A DNA stretch of 64,000 bases from Bradyrhizobium septentrionale (GTDB lineage Bacteria; Pseudomonadota; Alphaproteobacteria; Rhizobiales; Xanthobacteraceae): assembly GCF_011516645.4 (NCBI RefSeq), contig NZ_CP088285.1:4668501-4732500 (forward strand), given 5' to 3'. Below, one piece after another: positions 17,550 to 27,376 of the stretch (the stretch's first letter is position 1; each line of letters opens with the position of its first letter). Position numbers and translations under genes: made by a program. The notes beneath the pieces were generated by a model, which was given only the letters and a program-made list of their open reading frames with translations, did no database searches and was not told the origin of the DNA.

Positions 17550-18018
17550 TGTCGCCATGGGCGGATAGCTCAGGCTGGAGCGGCTCACGCCGACGGCCTG
17601 GGCCCCCGGGCACGAAGGACCGGAACCAGCGCAGCGTCGCGAACTCGGCTGTGGCCAATTCCCGGGCTTTGGGAATCGCGTCGCGCACGGTCAGCATCAG
17701 CCAATAAGCGGCGGTGTGGAGAACGAGGCGGACTTGATTGGCGAGCGCCGAACGGCAGCTGGTGCGATCGGAGGCGAGCTGTGTCTTATGCAGCTTGATC
17801 AGATTCTCGGCTTGGCCGCGCGCGCAATACAGGCTGTCGTAGATCCACTCGGCCGAGCCGACATCGAGGCTGGTGACGACGAAACGGATGTCGAGGCCGA
17901 GCATCGTCGCCTCAATACGGGCGACGGTACGCCGTTCGCGATCCCAGGACTTGGCCTTGTGGCGCGTCTCGGTATAGCCGCGCAGAACCGGCAGGTTCTC
18001 GATGGCGCGTCGCGTGCG
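17539..18018 (-). pseudogene. IS1380 transposase fragment (unit A)
   Basis: The minus strand encodes RRAIENLPVLRGYTETRHKAKSWDRERR through RELATAEFATLR, the C-terminal third of an IS1380 transposase, then runs into a foreign tail (GGPGRRREPLQPELSAHGDISP) formed by the effector cassette junction. Its N-terminal two thirds were lost at ~18018, where an IS1182-type sequence begins. Nearly identical to 25555-26040 in unit B. Confidence 0.8.
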
Positions 18019-18977
18019 TGCGCGGCTTGCGGCCAAGATTGCTCTCGATGGCCTCGATCAGGGGCACCAACTGGCCCTGATCGCTGCCGTGCTGGGTCAG
18101 TTCTTGCGCGACAATGATCTGGGCATGTGCATCGACGGCCGCCTGGGCATGATGCGGCTTTCCGGATCGGTGAAGTTGCGTTGCGCCTTGGGATTGGGTT
18201 CCTCCGATGGCAGCGCCGCCGGTTTGCCCGGCTTCTTGCGGCCTTCGGCCTGGCGCTGCTGTTCCTTTTCGGCCTCGATGCGGCGCTCTTCCTCAGCCGC
18301 CAGTTTGGCGTCCGCTTCCAGCGCCGCCATCGCTTGCTGGATCGCTGGATCTTCGCCAGCCGTTTCTGCTTGTCGACGGTCCAGTCCGGCAGCTCGTCGC
18401 TGTTGCCGAAAGTCTCATCCTCCGAGGCATCCGCCGCCTCGGCGGCCGCCAGCATGCGAGCGACCTCGGCCTTCAATTCCGCCTCGCGCTTCTTCATGCG
18501 CTCATAACTCATCGCCTTGTGTTTCGACGCGTTCGCCTTGATCTTCGTACCATCCAGCGCGACATGACCGAGCTTGACCAGCCCGGCCGTCTCGCACAAC
18601 TTCAGAACCTGCACGAATAGCGCGCCGAGCGCCTTCAAATGTCGCTTGCGAAAGTCGCTGATCGTCCGAAAATCCGGCGCATCCAGCGCCACGATCATCA
18701 CAAAATCGTTCCGCTCCCGGCAGGCCTTGGCAATCCGACGCGACGAATACAGCCCACTCGCATAGCTATGCAGCAGCAGCGCCACCATCATCCGCGGATC
18801 AAACGGCGGCTGCCCAAGCCCGCTCACATAGCTGCCCATGATCTCCCTGAGATCGAGGCTCTCCCGCACCAGATCAACCATAAACCGCGAGACATGGCCT
18901 TTCGGCACGAAGTCCTGCACATTCGGCGGCAGAAGCAGCGTCTGATCGATGTTCCAAGGCCGAAAATACTTGCTCAT
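18019..18977 (-). pseudogene. IS1182-type transposase, frameshifted and 3'-truncated
   Basis: Starts at 18977 with MSKYFRPWNIDQTLLLPPNVQDFVPKGHVSRFMVDLVRE and runs through RRIAKACRERNDFVMIVALDAPDFRTISDFRKRHL, characteristic of IS1182-family enzymes. After VDKQKRLAKIQ (near 18345) the frame shifts, and the Glu/Ala-rich linker and PNPKAQRNFTDPESRIM continue in another frame. The catalytic C-terminus is missing at the junction with the IS1380 fragment (~18018). Confidence 0.8.
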
Positions 18978-18999
18978 CGCCCAATGTTGAATCAGACCC

Positions 19000-19302
19000 G
19001 ACCAGATTTGAACAGCGACTATCCAGACAAGCTCCTAGAAGCACTGGTTACACTTCTCATTAGTTTCAACAAACCTAACGAGGTCCCTAACGCTCCAAAT
19101 GAAATGGCGCTTCGAGAACTGCATCGGTGCGGGACGCTATTTCTTTTGGACAAGCCGGGCGAATATCGCGACGTTCCCGTTCAAGTCGCCAATATTCAAA
19201 CTGGGCAGGTTATTTATCACGCTCCGCCTTCAGGAGATGTTCCAGGATTAATCGAAGAGTTTTTCAAAGAACTTATTGGAATCTGGACGTCAGGGGATGC
19301 GC
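19000..19302 (+). pseudogene. Fic-family protein fragment
   Basis: The frame reads SDYPDKLLEALVTLLISFNKPNEVPNAPNEMALRELHRCGTLFLLDKPGEYRDVPVQVAN and continues to DVPGLIEEFFKELIGIW, the region N-terminal to the catalytic HPFxxGNGR motif of Fic AMP-transferases. It is cut by unit B at 19303 before that motif and lacks a start because of the IS1182 fragment, so it cannot be active. Confidence 0.6.
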
Positions 19303-19472
19303 TAGCCCGTCCTATTCGTGAGAGTGCGTTTTTTTAGTCCGATTGATGTGGCCGCACATCTGCTCTGACGAGGCGCGCGGGATTGCCTTCGGCTTTTCAC
19401 CGCCTGACGACCCGTACTTTGCAACGCGCTTGAGGTGTAGGTTGGGCGAACGGGGGGCGGACGCCCCGCCGG

Positions 19473-19652
19473 TCAAGGACCGAGCGGCAGCAGCGCGCCG
19501 GGCAAGCCGCGGATCAGGTCGGCTTCGGGACATGCCGCGGCGAATGCAAGGCGAGTGCGGCGCGTGGTCTCGACCACACGGGCGGCGATTTTCAAGAGCC
19601 GAAGACGCAGCGTCGCTAACTCGGCAGTGGCCAATTCCCGGACTTTGGGAAT
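19473..19652 (-). pseudogene. IS1380 transposase C-terminal remnant (unit B)
   Basis: Counterpart of 12360-12539, with the same LPGALLPLGP ending on the minus strand. Together with 25646-26855 it would rebuild a full transposase if the effector cassette were removed, apart from the frameshift near 26780. Confidence 0.78.
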
Positions 19653-19749
19653 TGAGAAGCAGTATTTTGTCTCTGAATCTTCGGTCTATCGGCTGTTGAC
19701 GGCGAAGCGCGCAGGCACATGCACCATGCTGTCTTGGCGCGGCACGTTG

Positions 19750-19775
19750 GTCATCAGGTTCTCGACAGCTTCCCC
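19750..19775 (+). promoter_or_regulatory. tts box of C48 effector B
   Basis: GTCATCAGGTTCTCGACAGC followed by TTCCCC, one base different from the copy at 12631. Lies ~145 bp before the ATG at 19920. Confidence 0.72.
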
Positions 19776-19919
19776 ATTTAACAGGGTTGGTCGCACTGGA
19801 AGCACATCGGCTGCCGATGCTCACGGTGCGTGCCTGTCGAGGGCTGTAAAGGGTGGTTTGTTGCTGATTCCCAGCATGTCAGATCGAAGGCTAGGTTCAT
19901 ATTTTGAAAGGGAGAAGGG

Positions 19920-22900
19920 ATGGATTTCCCCTCGATCAAGTGGGTGCGTGAACAATCGGACAGCACGGGCCCGCAAGAGAGTTCACCCGCGGCGCCGTCC
20001 GCAGATGCGGCGACCTTTGAGCGGCAGCTGAGCGAGATCGCCAATTCAAATGGAGGTGGTGGAGCAATGCCGGCCGCCTCGGCGCTGCAGCCGGTTCAGT
20101 CAGCTGGGGTTTTGAAAGGGCGCAGCAAGCAGCCTCTTTATTCCGAGGATGCTCGCCTTATTTCGGGGCTTGAGGAGGCCCTCCGCAATGGCAACGCCGC
20201 CAACCACACCGCCTACCGCTATATATATTCTCTTCGCAGCTTCGGCCGCTGGCTCGTCGCAAATAACAAAGATCCGATTGCTGCTCGGCTCGACGACCAG
20301 TCGCTGACCGATGATGCGCGCGAGGCCATCGAAAAGGGTCATAACAGGGCACTCCGTCCGGCAATAGATCGTCTCCGGACCTTCCAGTCGACGGGCGGAG
20401 TCGGGCCGATCGCAGGCCGCGCTGAGCTGAATCCTCACCCCCAGGACGTGGCCCTCATCAAAGAATACAAAAACGAAGCAGCGACAGGGACCGGCAAGAG
20501 GCATGCAACTGCTCTACGCAGTTTCAGTGACTACCTGCGTGAAAACAACAAGAAGGGCATTGCTGCTCGGCTTTCCGGCAACACGTTGGATGAAGATGTT
20601 GAGCGCTATAGGAAGGACGCCGGGGGTAATCCGACTATCGGTGCCGCACTGGCTGATCTCCGAAAATCGCAGGCCGGCGCTAAAGCGATGGAGCGCGAGC
20701 GCCATATTTCCCCCGTTCCAGATCCCGAAGACGCGGCACTGATGGAGCCGATGCCCGCCGGCGGCGCCGCTGCGCAGCACAGCGCGTCGCAGGACGCGGG
20801 CAGTTGGCCAAAGGAGCGGCTTCCTGCAGAAAGCTACGATCAGGATTTGCTTTGGGAGCTGATGGACGAACCCGGCCCGTCGTCATCTCTCGAGCCAGCC
20901 GCGCGCCATGACCAGTCATCGGATCCCGGAGAGTCCATTCATCCCTTGAACTGGGGCTACGACCGCCAGCAGTTCCTGCACGAGCCGATGGCTGCACTTG
21001 CCAGGAGCAACCTCCTGCCAAGCGAGGAGGTCCTCATCAACGATGAGCATGACACAGCTGAGTTGCGGCCAGCGAAGAGGCCGAGGACCCTAGACAATCT
21101 GCACGGCCTTGCCAGCGAGCGGCAGCTGAGCGAGATCGCCAATTCAAATGGAGGTGGTGGAGCAATGCCGGCCGCCTCGGCGCTGCAGCCGGTTCAGTCA
21201 GCTGGGGTTTTGAAAGGGCGCAGCAAGCAGCCTCTTTATTCCGAGGATGCTCGCCTTATTTCGGGGCTTGAGGAGGCCCTCCGCAATGGCAGCGCCGCCA
21301 ACGAAACCGCCTACCGCTATATATATTCTCTTCGCAGCTTCGGCCGCTGGCTCGTCGCAAATAACAAAGATCCGATTGCTGCTCGGCTCGACGACCAGTC
21401 GCTGACCGATGATGCGCGCGAGGCCATCGAAAAGGGTCATAACAGGGCACTCCGTCCGGCAATAGACCATCTCCGGACCTTCCAGTCGACGGGCGGAGTC
21501 GTGCCGATCACAGGCCGCTCTGAGCTAAATCCTCACCCCCAGGACGTGGCCCTCATCAAAGAATACAAAAACGAAGCAGCGACAGGGACCGGCAAGAGGC
21601 ATGCAAGTGTTCTTCGCAGTTTCAGTGACTACCTGCGTAAAAGCAGCAAGCCGGGCATTGCTGCTCGGCTTTCCGGCAACACGTTGGATGAAGATGTTAA
21701 GCGCTATAGGAAGGACGCCGGTGGGGATCCGAATATCGGTGCCGCACTGGCTGATCTCCGAAAATCGCAGGCCGGCGCTAAAGCGATGGAGCTCGAGCGC
21801 CATATTTCCCCCGTTCCTGATCCCGAAAACGCGGCACTGATGGAGCCGATGCCCGCCGGCGGCGCCGCTGCGCAGCACAGCGCGTCGCAGGACGCGGGCA
21901 GTTGGCCAAAGGAGCGGCTTCCTGCAGAAGGCTACGATCAGGATTTGCTTTGGGAGCTGATGGACGAACCCGGCCCTTCGTCATCTCTCGAGCCAGCCGC
22001 GCGCCATGACCAGTCATCGGATCCCGGAGAGTCCATTCATCCCTTGAACTGGGGCTACGACCGCCAGCAGTTCCTGGACGAGCCGATGGCTGCACTTGCC
22101 AGGAGCAACCTCCTGCCAAGCGAGGAGGTCCTCATCAACGATGAGCATGACACAGCTGAGTTGCGGCCAGCGAAGAGGCCGAGGACCCTAGACAATCTGC
22201 ACGGCCTTGCCGGCGAGCGGCAGCTGAGCGAGATCGCCAATTCAAATGGAGGTGGTGGAGCAATGCCGGCCGCCTCGGCGCTGCAGCCGGCTCAGTCAGC
22301 TGGGGTTTTGATAGGGCGGAGCATGGAGCCTCTTTATTCCGAGGACGCTCGCCTTATTTCGGGGCTTGAGGAGGCCCTCCGCAATGGCAACGCCGCCAAC
22401 CAAACCGCCTACGCCTATGTAAGTTCTCTTCGCAGCTTTGGCCGCTGGCTCTTCGCAAATAACAAAGATCCAATTGCTGCTCGGCTCGACGACCAGTCGC
22501 TGACCGATGATGCGCGCGAGGCCATCGAAAAGGGTCATAACAGGGCACTCCGTCCGGCAATAGACCATCTCCGGACCTTCCAGTCGACGGGCGGAGTCGG
22601 GCCGATCTCAGGCCGCGCTGAGCTGAATCCTCACCCCCAGGACGTGGCTCTCATCGAAGAGTACAAAAACGAAGCAGCGACAGGGACCGGCAGGATGTAT
22701 GCAAGTGTTCTTCGCAGTTTCAGTGACTACCTGCGTAAAAGCAGCAAGCCGGGCATTGCTGCTCGGCTTTCCGGCAACACGTTGGATGAAGATGTTAAGC
22801 GCTATAGGAAAGACGCCGGTGGGGATCGGAATATCGGTGCCGCACTGGCTGATCTCCGAAAATCGCAGGCCGGCGCTAAAGCGATGGAGTTCGAGCGCTA

Positions 22901-25565
22901 TATTTCCCCCGTTCCTGATCCCGAAGACGCGGCACTGATGGAGCCGTGGGGCGCCGGCGGCGCCGCTGCGCAGCACAGCGCGTCGCAGCGAGCTTTCAGT
23001 TGGCCAGAGGAGGTGCTTCCTGTAGAAGGCTACGATCAGGATTTGCTTTGGGAGCTGATGGACGAACCCGGCCCGTCGTCATCTCTCGAGCCAGCCGCGC
23101 GCCATGACCAGTCATCGGATCCCGGAGAGACCATTCGTCCCTTGAACTGGGGCTACGACCGCCAGCAGTTCCCGGACGAGCCGATGGCTGCACTTGTCAG
23201 GAGCAACCTCCTGCCAAGCGAGGAGGTCCTCATCAACGATGAGCATGACACAGCTGAGTTGCGGCCAGCGAAGAGGCCGAGGACCCTAGACAATCTGCAC
23301 GGCCTTGCCGGCGAGCGGCAACTGAGCGAGATCGCCAATTCAAGTGGAGGTGGTGGAGCAATGCCGGCCGCCTCGGCGCTGCAGCCGGCTCAGTCAGCTG
23401 GGGTTTTGATGGGGCGGAGCAAGCAGCCTCTTTATTCGGAGGACGCTCGCCTTATTTCGGGGCTTGAGAAGGGCCTCATCAAGGGCAACGGCGCCAAGGG
23501 CACCGCCAAGAACAATGTAAATACTCTTCTCAGCTTTGGCCGTTGGCTCTTCGCAAATAACAAAGATCCGATTGCTGCTCGGCTCGACGACCAGTCGCTG
23601 ATCGATGATGCGCGCGAGTTCGCCGGAAACGGTAAGTCCGGTCTCCTCCTAAAGGCAATAGACCATCTCCGGACCTTCCATTCGACGGGCGGGGTCGTGC
23701 CGATCGTAGGACGCGCGCAGCTGAAGCCTCACCCCCAGGACGTGGCCCTCATCACAGAGTATAGTAACGAAGGAGCGACCAGCAAGACGTATGCAGTATC
23801 TCTACGCAGTTTCAGTGACTACCTGCGTGAAAACAACAAGAAGGGCATTGCTGGTCGGCTTTCCGGCAACACGTTGGATGAAGATGTTAAGCGCTATAGG
23901 AAGGACGCCGGGGGTAATCGGACTATCGGTGCCGCACTGGCTGATCTCCGAAAATCGCAGGCCGGCGCTAAAGCGATGGAGTTCGAGCGCTATATTTCCC
24001 CCGTTCCTGATCCCGAAGACGCGGCACTGATGGAGCCGTGGCGCGTCGGCGACGCCGCTGCGCAGCACAGCGCGTCGCAGGACGCGGGCAGTTGGCCAGA
24101 GGAGGTGCTTCCTGTAGAAGGCTACGATCAGGATTTGCTTTGGGAGCTGATGGACGAACCCGGCCCGTCGTCATCTCTCGAGCCAGCCGCGCGCCATGAC
24201 CAGTCATCGGATCCCGGAGAGACCATTCGTCCCTTGAACTGGGGCTACGACCGCCAGCAGTTCCCGGACGAGTCGATGGGTGCACTTGCCAGGAGCAACC
24301 TCCTGCCAAGCGAGGAGGTCCTCATCAACGATGAGCATGACACAGCTGAGTTGAGGCCAGCGAAGAGGCCGAGGCCCCTAGACAATCTGCACGGCCTTGC
24401 CGGCGAGCGGCAGCTGAGCGAGATCGCCAATTCAGGCGGTCGCCTGCTGACGTCGGCGTCCCCCACCCATCAACAGGGTGCATCGCCATGGCAGGCGCAG
24501 CCGATGATGCAGGCGAGCGGGCACGAAGATGCCACGGCGCCGCATGTGGTCGCGACGTACGTCGGAGGCGCCGCTGCGCAGCACAGCGCGCCGCAGGGAG
24601 CTGTCAGTCGGCCATTGGTCCTCCCGGAAGGTTACGATCAGGACCTGCGTTTGATGGTGGAAGACGGCCCACCGTGGTCCGGGGTTCCCCCTGAGCAGGC
24701 GCAGGACATAGTCCAAGCTGGACAGCAGGAACCTGCCAGGTCCACCTCAACCTGGTCGCCGCAGATGCCGCTCAACTTTGATTGGAGTATGTGGCCGACC
24801 CTGGAAGCAGCGCCGGCGCCCGCTGCCAGGGCTCGCTCAGACACCTACCGTGGTTTTCCATTGGTTGATCTGACTGCGCCCACGCCGTCCGAATCACGCG
24901 ACGATGCTAATTCTGTACGGCCGTTTCCGAGCACCTCCGCTGATGCTCAGATCGGGGCTTTAGGTCCGACAGCCTCCTCCCACGGCCGCGGGCTGGTGCT
25001 CGAGGACACGGAATGGCTGGGCGACGAGCATATCGACAGGGATTACCGGCTCCAGGAGCTGGATTTGCGGAGGAACCATCCGGATCTCGCCGCCCGGACG
25101 CGGTTCGTGAATCCCCTCATCGTCCTAAATTATCTGCGCTCTAACGACGATGGCGTCGTGCGAACCGAATTCCAGCGCATCGTCTACGATAATGGTAACG
25201 ATACAGCCGACTTCCTGTTCCTGCCCGTGATTAATGCCGATCCTGAAGATCCTAATAGCCTCGGCAACCATTGGTCGCTGCTGTTCGTTGATCGCAGAGA
25301 CCGGGGGCGGCCGGTCGCCTATCACTACGATTCCTACGGGGGACTCAACCACAAGGATGCAGAACATCTCGCAGGTCGGCTGGACCTCCGCCTGGAGCCA
25401 GCCGGCATGGCCCGGCAGCGGAACGGGTATGATTGCGGCGTCTTCGTGGTGGACGGCACGCGGGCGCTGGTTAGGCAATTGGAGCAAGGACGGGAACCAG
25501 ACCTGCTGAACCTCAGCAACCTCGTTGCCAATCGGCAGGCACTGCAGAACCGACTCAGGGGCTGA
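19920..25565 (+). CDS. Giant C48 (Ulp1/SUMO-protease-like) type III effector B
   Basis: 1881 residues, close paralogue of effector A with an almost identical first ~45 residues, promoter and protease domain. It has four repeat units at an exact 1098-bp (366-residue) period and only one ARSDTY-type unit in the Pro-rich region, against three units and three units in A. Expected catalytic residues, by offset from A, are His1784, Asp1804, Gln1833 and Cys1839. Four KRPR nuclear-localisation-like patches, one per unit. Like A it is probably delivered into legume cells and acts on nuclear SUMO conjugates; that role comes from the NopD/Bel2-5/XopD family, not from this sequence. No frameshift is seen over 5.6 kb, so selection probably maintains it or the duplication is very recent. 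Confidence 0.85.
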   Translation: MDFPSIKWVREQSDSTGPQESSPAAPSADAATFERQLSEIANSNGGGGAMPAASALQPVQSAGVLKGRSKQPLYSEDARLISGLEEALRNGNAANHTAYRYIYSLRSFGRWLVANNKDPIAARLDDQSLTDDAREAIEKGHNRALRPAIDRLRTFQSTGGVGPIAGRAELNPHPQDVALIKEYKNEAATGTGKRHATALRSFSDYLRENNKKGIAARLSGNTLDEDVERYRKDAGGNPTIGAALADLRKSQAGAKAMERERHISPVPDPEDAALMEPMPAGGAAAQHSASQDAGSWPKERLPAESYDQDLLWELMDEPGPSSSLEPAARHDQSSDPGESIHPLNWGYDRQQFLHEPMAALARSNLLPSEEVLINDEHDTAELRPAKRPRTLDNLHGLASERQLSEIANSNGGGGAMPAASALQPVQSAGVLKGRSKQPLYSEDARLISGLEEALRNGSAANETAYRYIYSLRSFGRWLVANNKDPIAARLDDQSLTDDAREAIEKGHNRALRPAIDHLRTFQSTGGVVPITGRSELNPHPQDVALIKEYKNEAATGTGKRHASVLRSFSDYLRKSSKPGIAARLSGNTLDEDVKRYRKDAGGDPNIGAALADLRKSQAGAKAMELERHISPVPDPENAALMEPMPAGGAAAQHSASQDAGSWPKERLPAEGYDQDLLWELMDEPGPSSSLEPAARHDQSSDPGESIHPLNWGYDRQQFLDEPMAALARSNLLPSEEVLINDEHDTAELRPAKRPRTLDNLHGLAGERQLSEIANSNGGGGAMPAASALQPAQSAGVLIGRSMEPLYSEDARLISGLEEALRNGNAANQTAYAYVSSLRSFGRWLFANNKDPIAARLDDQSLTDDAREAIEKGHNRALRPAIDHLRTFQSTGGVGPISGRAELNPHPQDVALIEEYKNEAATGTGRMYASVLRSFSDYLRKSSKPGIAARLSGNTLDEDVKRYRKDAGGDRNIGAALADLRKSQAGAKAMEFERYISPVPDPEDAALMEPWGAGGAAAQHSASQRAFSWPEEVLPVEGYDQDLLWELMDEPGPSSSLEPAARHDQSSDPGETIRPLNWGYDRQQFPDEPMAALVRSNLLPSEEVLINDEHDTAELRPAKRPRTLDNLHGLAGERQLSEIANSSGGGGAMPAASALQPAQSAGVLMGRSKQPLYSEDARLISGLEKGLIKGNGAKGTAKNNVNTLLSFGRWLFANNKDPIAARLDDQSLIDDAREFAGNGKSGLLLKAIDHLRTFHSTGGVVPIVGRAQLKPHPQDVALITEYSNEGATSKTYAVSLRSFSDYLRENNKKGIAGRLSGNTLDEDVKRYRKDAGGNRTIGAALADLRKSQAGAKAMEFERYISPVPDPEDAALMEPWRVGDAAAQHSASQDAGSWPEEVLPVEGYDQDLLWELMDEPGPSSSLEPAARHDQSSDPGETIRPLNWGYDRQQFPDESMGALARSNLLPSEEVLINDEHDTAELRPAKRPRPLDNLHGLAGERQLSEIANSGGRLLTSASPTHQQGASPWQAQPMMQASGHEDATAPHVVATYVGGAAAQHSAPQGAVSRPLVLPEGYDQDLRLMVEDGPPWSGVPPEQAQDIVQAGQQEPARSTSTWSPQMPLNFDWSMWPTLEAAPAPAARARSDTYRGFPLVDLTAPTPSESRDDANSVRPFPSTSADAQIGALGPTASSHGRGLVLEDTEWLGDEHIDRDYRLQELDLRRNHPDLAARTRFVNPLIVLNYLRSNDDGVVRTEFQRIVYDNGNDTADFLFLPVINADPEDPNSLGNHWSLLFVDRRDRGRPVAYHYDSYGGLNHKDAEHLAGRLDLRLEPAGMARQRNGYDCGVFVVDGTRALVRQLEQGREPDLLNLSNLVANRQALQNRLRG
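20131..24430 (+). repeat. Four in-frame 1098-bp tandem repeats in effector B
   Basis: The same point (AGCCTCTTTATTC) recurs at 20131, 21229, 22327 and 23425, a constant 1098-bp spacing. Units are near-identical at the DNA level; the fourth differs most in its first subdomain (LIKGNGAKGTAKNN). Such arrays expand and shrink by unequal recombination, which would explain the different unit number in effector A. Confidence 0.93.
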
Positions 25566-26855
25566 TGTCGCCATGGGCGGATAGCTCAGGCTGGAGCGGC
25601 TCACGCCGACGGCCTGGGCCCCCGGGCACGAAGGACCGGAACCAGCGCAGCGTCGCGAACTCGGCTGTGGCCAATTCCCGGGCTTTGGGAATCGCGTCGT
25701 GCACGGTCAGCATCAGCCAATAAGCGGCGGTGTGGAGAACGAGGCGGACTTGATTGGCGAGCGCCGAACGGCAGCTGGTGCGATCGGAGGCGAGCTGTGT
25801 CTTATGCAGCTTGATCAGATTCTCGGCTTGGCCGCGCGCGCAATACAGGCTGTCGTAGATCCACTCGGCCGAGCCGACATCGAGGCTGGTGACGACCAAA
25901 CGGATGTCGAGGCCGAGCATCGTCGCCTCAATACGGGCGACGGTACGCCGTTCGCGATCCCAGGACTTTGCCTTGTGGCGCGTCTCGGTATAGCCACGCA
26001 GAACCGGCAGGTTCTCGATGGCGCGTCGCGTGCGGATGTCGTCGGCGGCCTCGTCGACTTTTCTGGCGAGCGGCTTGGTGCCGGACAGACCGAAGATGTA
26101 GTCGATGCCGTTGGTCTCGCACCACGCCATTGCCTCCGGCCGAGCATAGCGCCCGTCGCCACGGAACGTAATTCGCGTGTTGTGCCACCGCGTCCAGATA
26201 TGCCGTATCAGGCGGCGCAGATGGGCACGCACCTCGACGCCGCCCGGCGTCTTGCCGGGCCGCAGCACGACCGCCACGGGCCGGCTCTTCTCCGCGTCGT
26301 AGACGTGGATCGGCAGGAAGCAGCGTTCGTCATAATGAGCGTTGAACAGCGAGAGCTGCTGATGGCCGTGGACGACATCGCAGGTATCATCGATGTCAAG
26401 CGTGACGGATGCCGGCTCGCGCGGGTAGCTATCCATCCATGCGTCGACCAAAGTGTAGGTCAGTCGGATCACGTCGCGCAGGCGCGGAGCATTCTCCAGC
26501 CGCGACAGCGTCGGTTGGGAACACAGATCGCGACCCGTCTCCGGCAGCCGTCCGCAGGCCAGCTTGAATGCGGGATCGGACCGCAGATGATCGAGGTCGT
26601 CGGCGTCCTCGTAGCCGCAGCAGATCGCGAACATGCGCGCGCGGAACATATCGACAAGGCTGTGCACGACCCGCGTCGGATCGCGCCGATCCGGGAACAC
26701 CCGGGCCAAATTGTCGGCCAAGCCGAGACGCCGCTCGGCCATCGCCAGAAGCATCACGCCCCCGTTCGAGGTCAGCCGACGCCATCGAAGGCAGCTGTGA
26801 CTTTCCTGGCGTGAACGGCTGGAAACGAGAAGGGCAGAATCGTATCATCGGTCAT
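25555..26855 (-). pseudogene. IS1380 transposase, frameshifted, C-terminus displaced
   Basis: Starts at 26855 with MTDDTILPFSFPAVHARKVTAAFDG, then needs one extra base near 26780 to pass into LTSNGGVMLLAMAERRLGLADNLARVFPDRRDP. The catalytic region includes ASVTLDIDDTCDVVHGHQQLSLFNAHYDERCFLPIHVYD and FRGDGRYARPEAMAWCE. It ends in a foreign tail where the effector cassette begins; the true C-terminus is at 19473-19652. Both defects suggest the element can no longer make its own transposase but could be moved in trans. Confidence 0.82.
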
Positions 26856-27155
26856 GGCGGGCGTGGTGTTCGCGGCTGAAGGTGATGGGGTTGGCTTTGC
26901 AACCGAATCCTACGCCGCATTAGCGCTTTACACCACGCTCGCCAGCCTCTCAGGCGCCCTCTGACGAATAAGACGGGCTAGGTCGGGGACTCTCGGACTC
27001 TCCAGGCTTTGCAGGCTAGGTCGGCACCGGAATTGCAGCGCCAGTCCTGTGCCGCTTTTCCACTACAAGCTGATCGATAGTCGGATTGTGACGGATCGAG
27101 GAGGCCAGATCTCCTTGATGCAATATCTGCGCAGATCGAGGCGATTACTTCAAGC

Positions 27156-27290
27156 GCGAGTACCAGCGACGGCCGCCTGATGCTCGAGAGCAAGGATGAC
27201 ATGCGCAAGCGCGGGATGCCGAGCCCGGACGAGGGTGACGCAGTGGCGCTGACGTTCTCGGAGCCTGGTGGGGGCCCCGGTGGTGAGTAA
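27156..27290 (+). pseudogene. Phage terminase large subunit C-terminal fragment
   Basis: The frame ends TSDGRLMLESKDDMRKRGMPSPDEGDAVALTFSEPG before a stop at 27288, the usual end of terminase large subunits. Only the last ~45 codons remain. It is on the opposite strand to, and 24 kb from, the prophage at the left end, so it is either another phage remnant or a displaced piece of the same one. Confidence 0.6.
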
Positions 27291-27376
27291 CAGCAACTTC
27301 AATCGGCCGCTCGAGTATCAGGACATGGGAATCTGCTGACCGGGCCGGACGGCAAACGCGTGCCTTCTTGCACGCT

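Larger units (their letters stand above)
12190..18018. mobile_element. IS1380-type unit A carrying an effector cassette, right end lost
   Basis: The left inverted repeat (12190-12215, starting TAGCCCGTCCTATTCG) is followed by the last ~60 codons of an IS1380 transposase (12360-12539, minus strand). Then come a tts box and a giant effector (cassette 12540-17629), and then the body of the same transposase (17539-18018), cut by an IS1182-type fragment at ~18018. A 47-bp transposase segment is present on both sides of the cassette (12493-12539 and 17630-17676, two mismatches). The right inverted repeat is missing, unlike unit B. The whole unit is duplicated at 19303-26980. Confidence 0.8.
19303..26980. 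mobile_element. IS1380-type unit B carrying an effector cassette, both ends present
   Basis: Terminal inverted repeats of 26 bp match at 23 positions: left 19303-19328, right 26955-26980 (TAGCCCGTC...TATTCGT core). Inside, from the left: transposase C-terminus (19473-19652), effector cassette with tts box (19653-25645), transposase body (25555-26855). A 47-bp transposase segment is repeated on both sides of the cassette (19606-19652 and 25646-25692). No flanking target duplication is evident. The whole is 7678 bp and is about 7.1 kb from its near-identical partner, unit A. Confidence 0.8.

Noticed and set aside
20131..24430. Could the regular repeats be a CRISPR array?
   Set aside because: The period is 1098 bp, is in frame and the whole unit is conserved, with no short repeat plus unique spacer structure.
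25699..26814. 371-residue plus-strand frame across the IS1380 transposase
   Set aside because: Opposite strand of clear transposase motifs; low-complexity composition.
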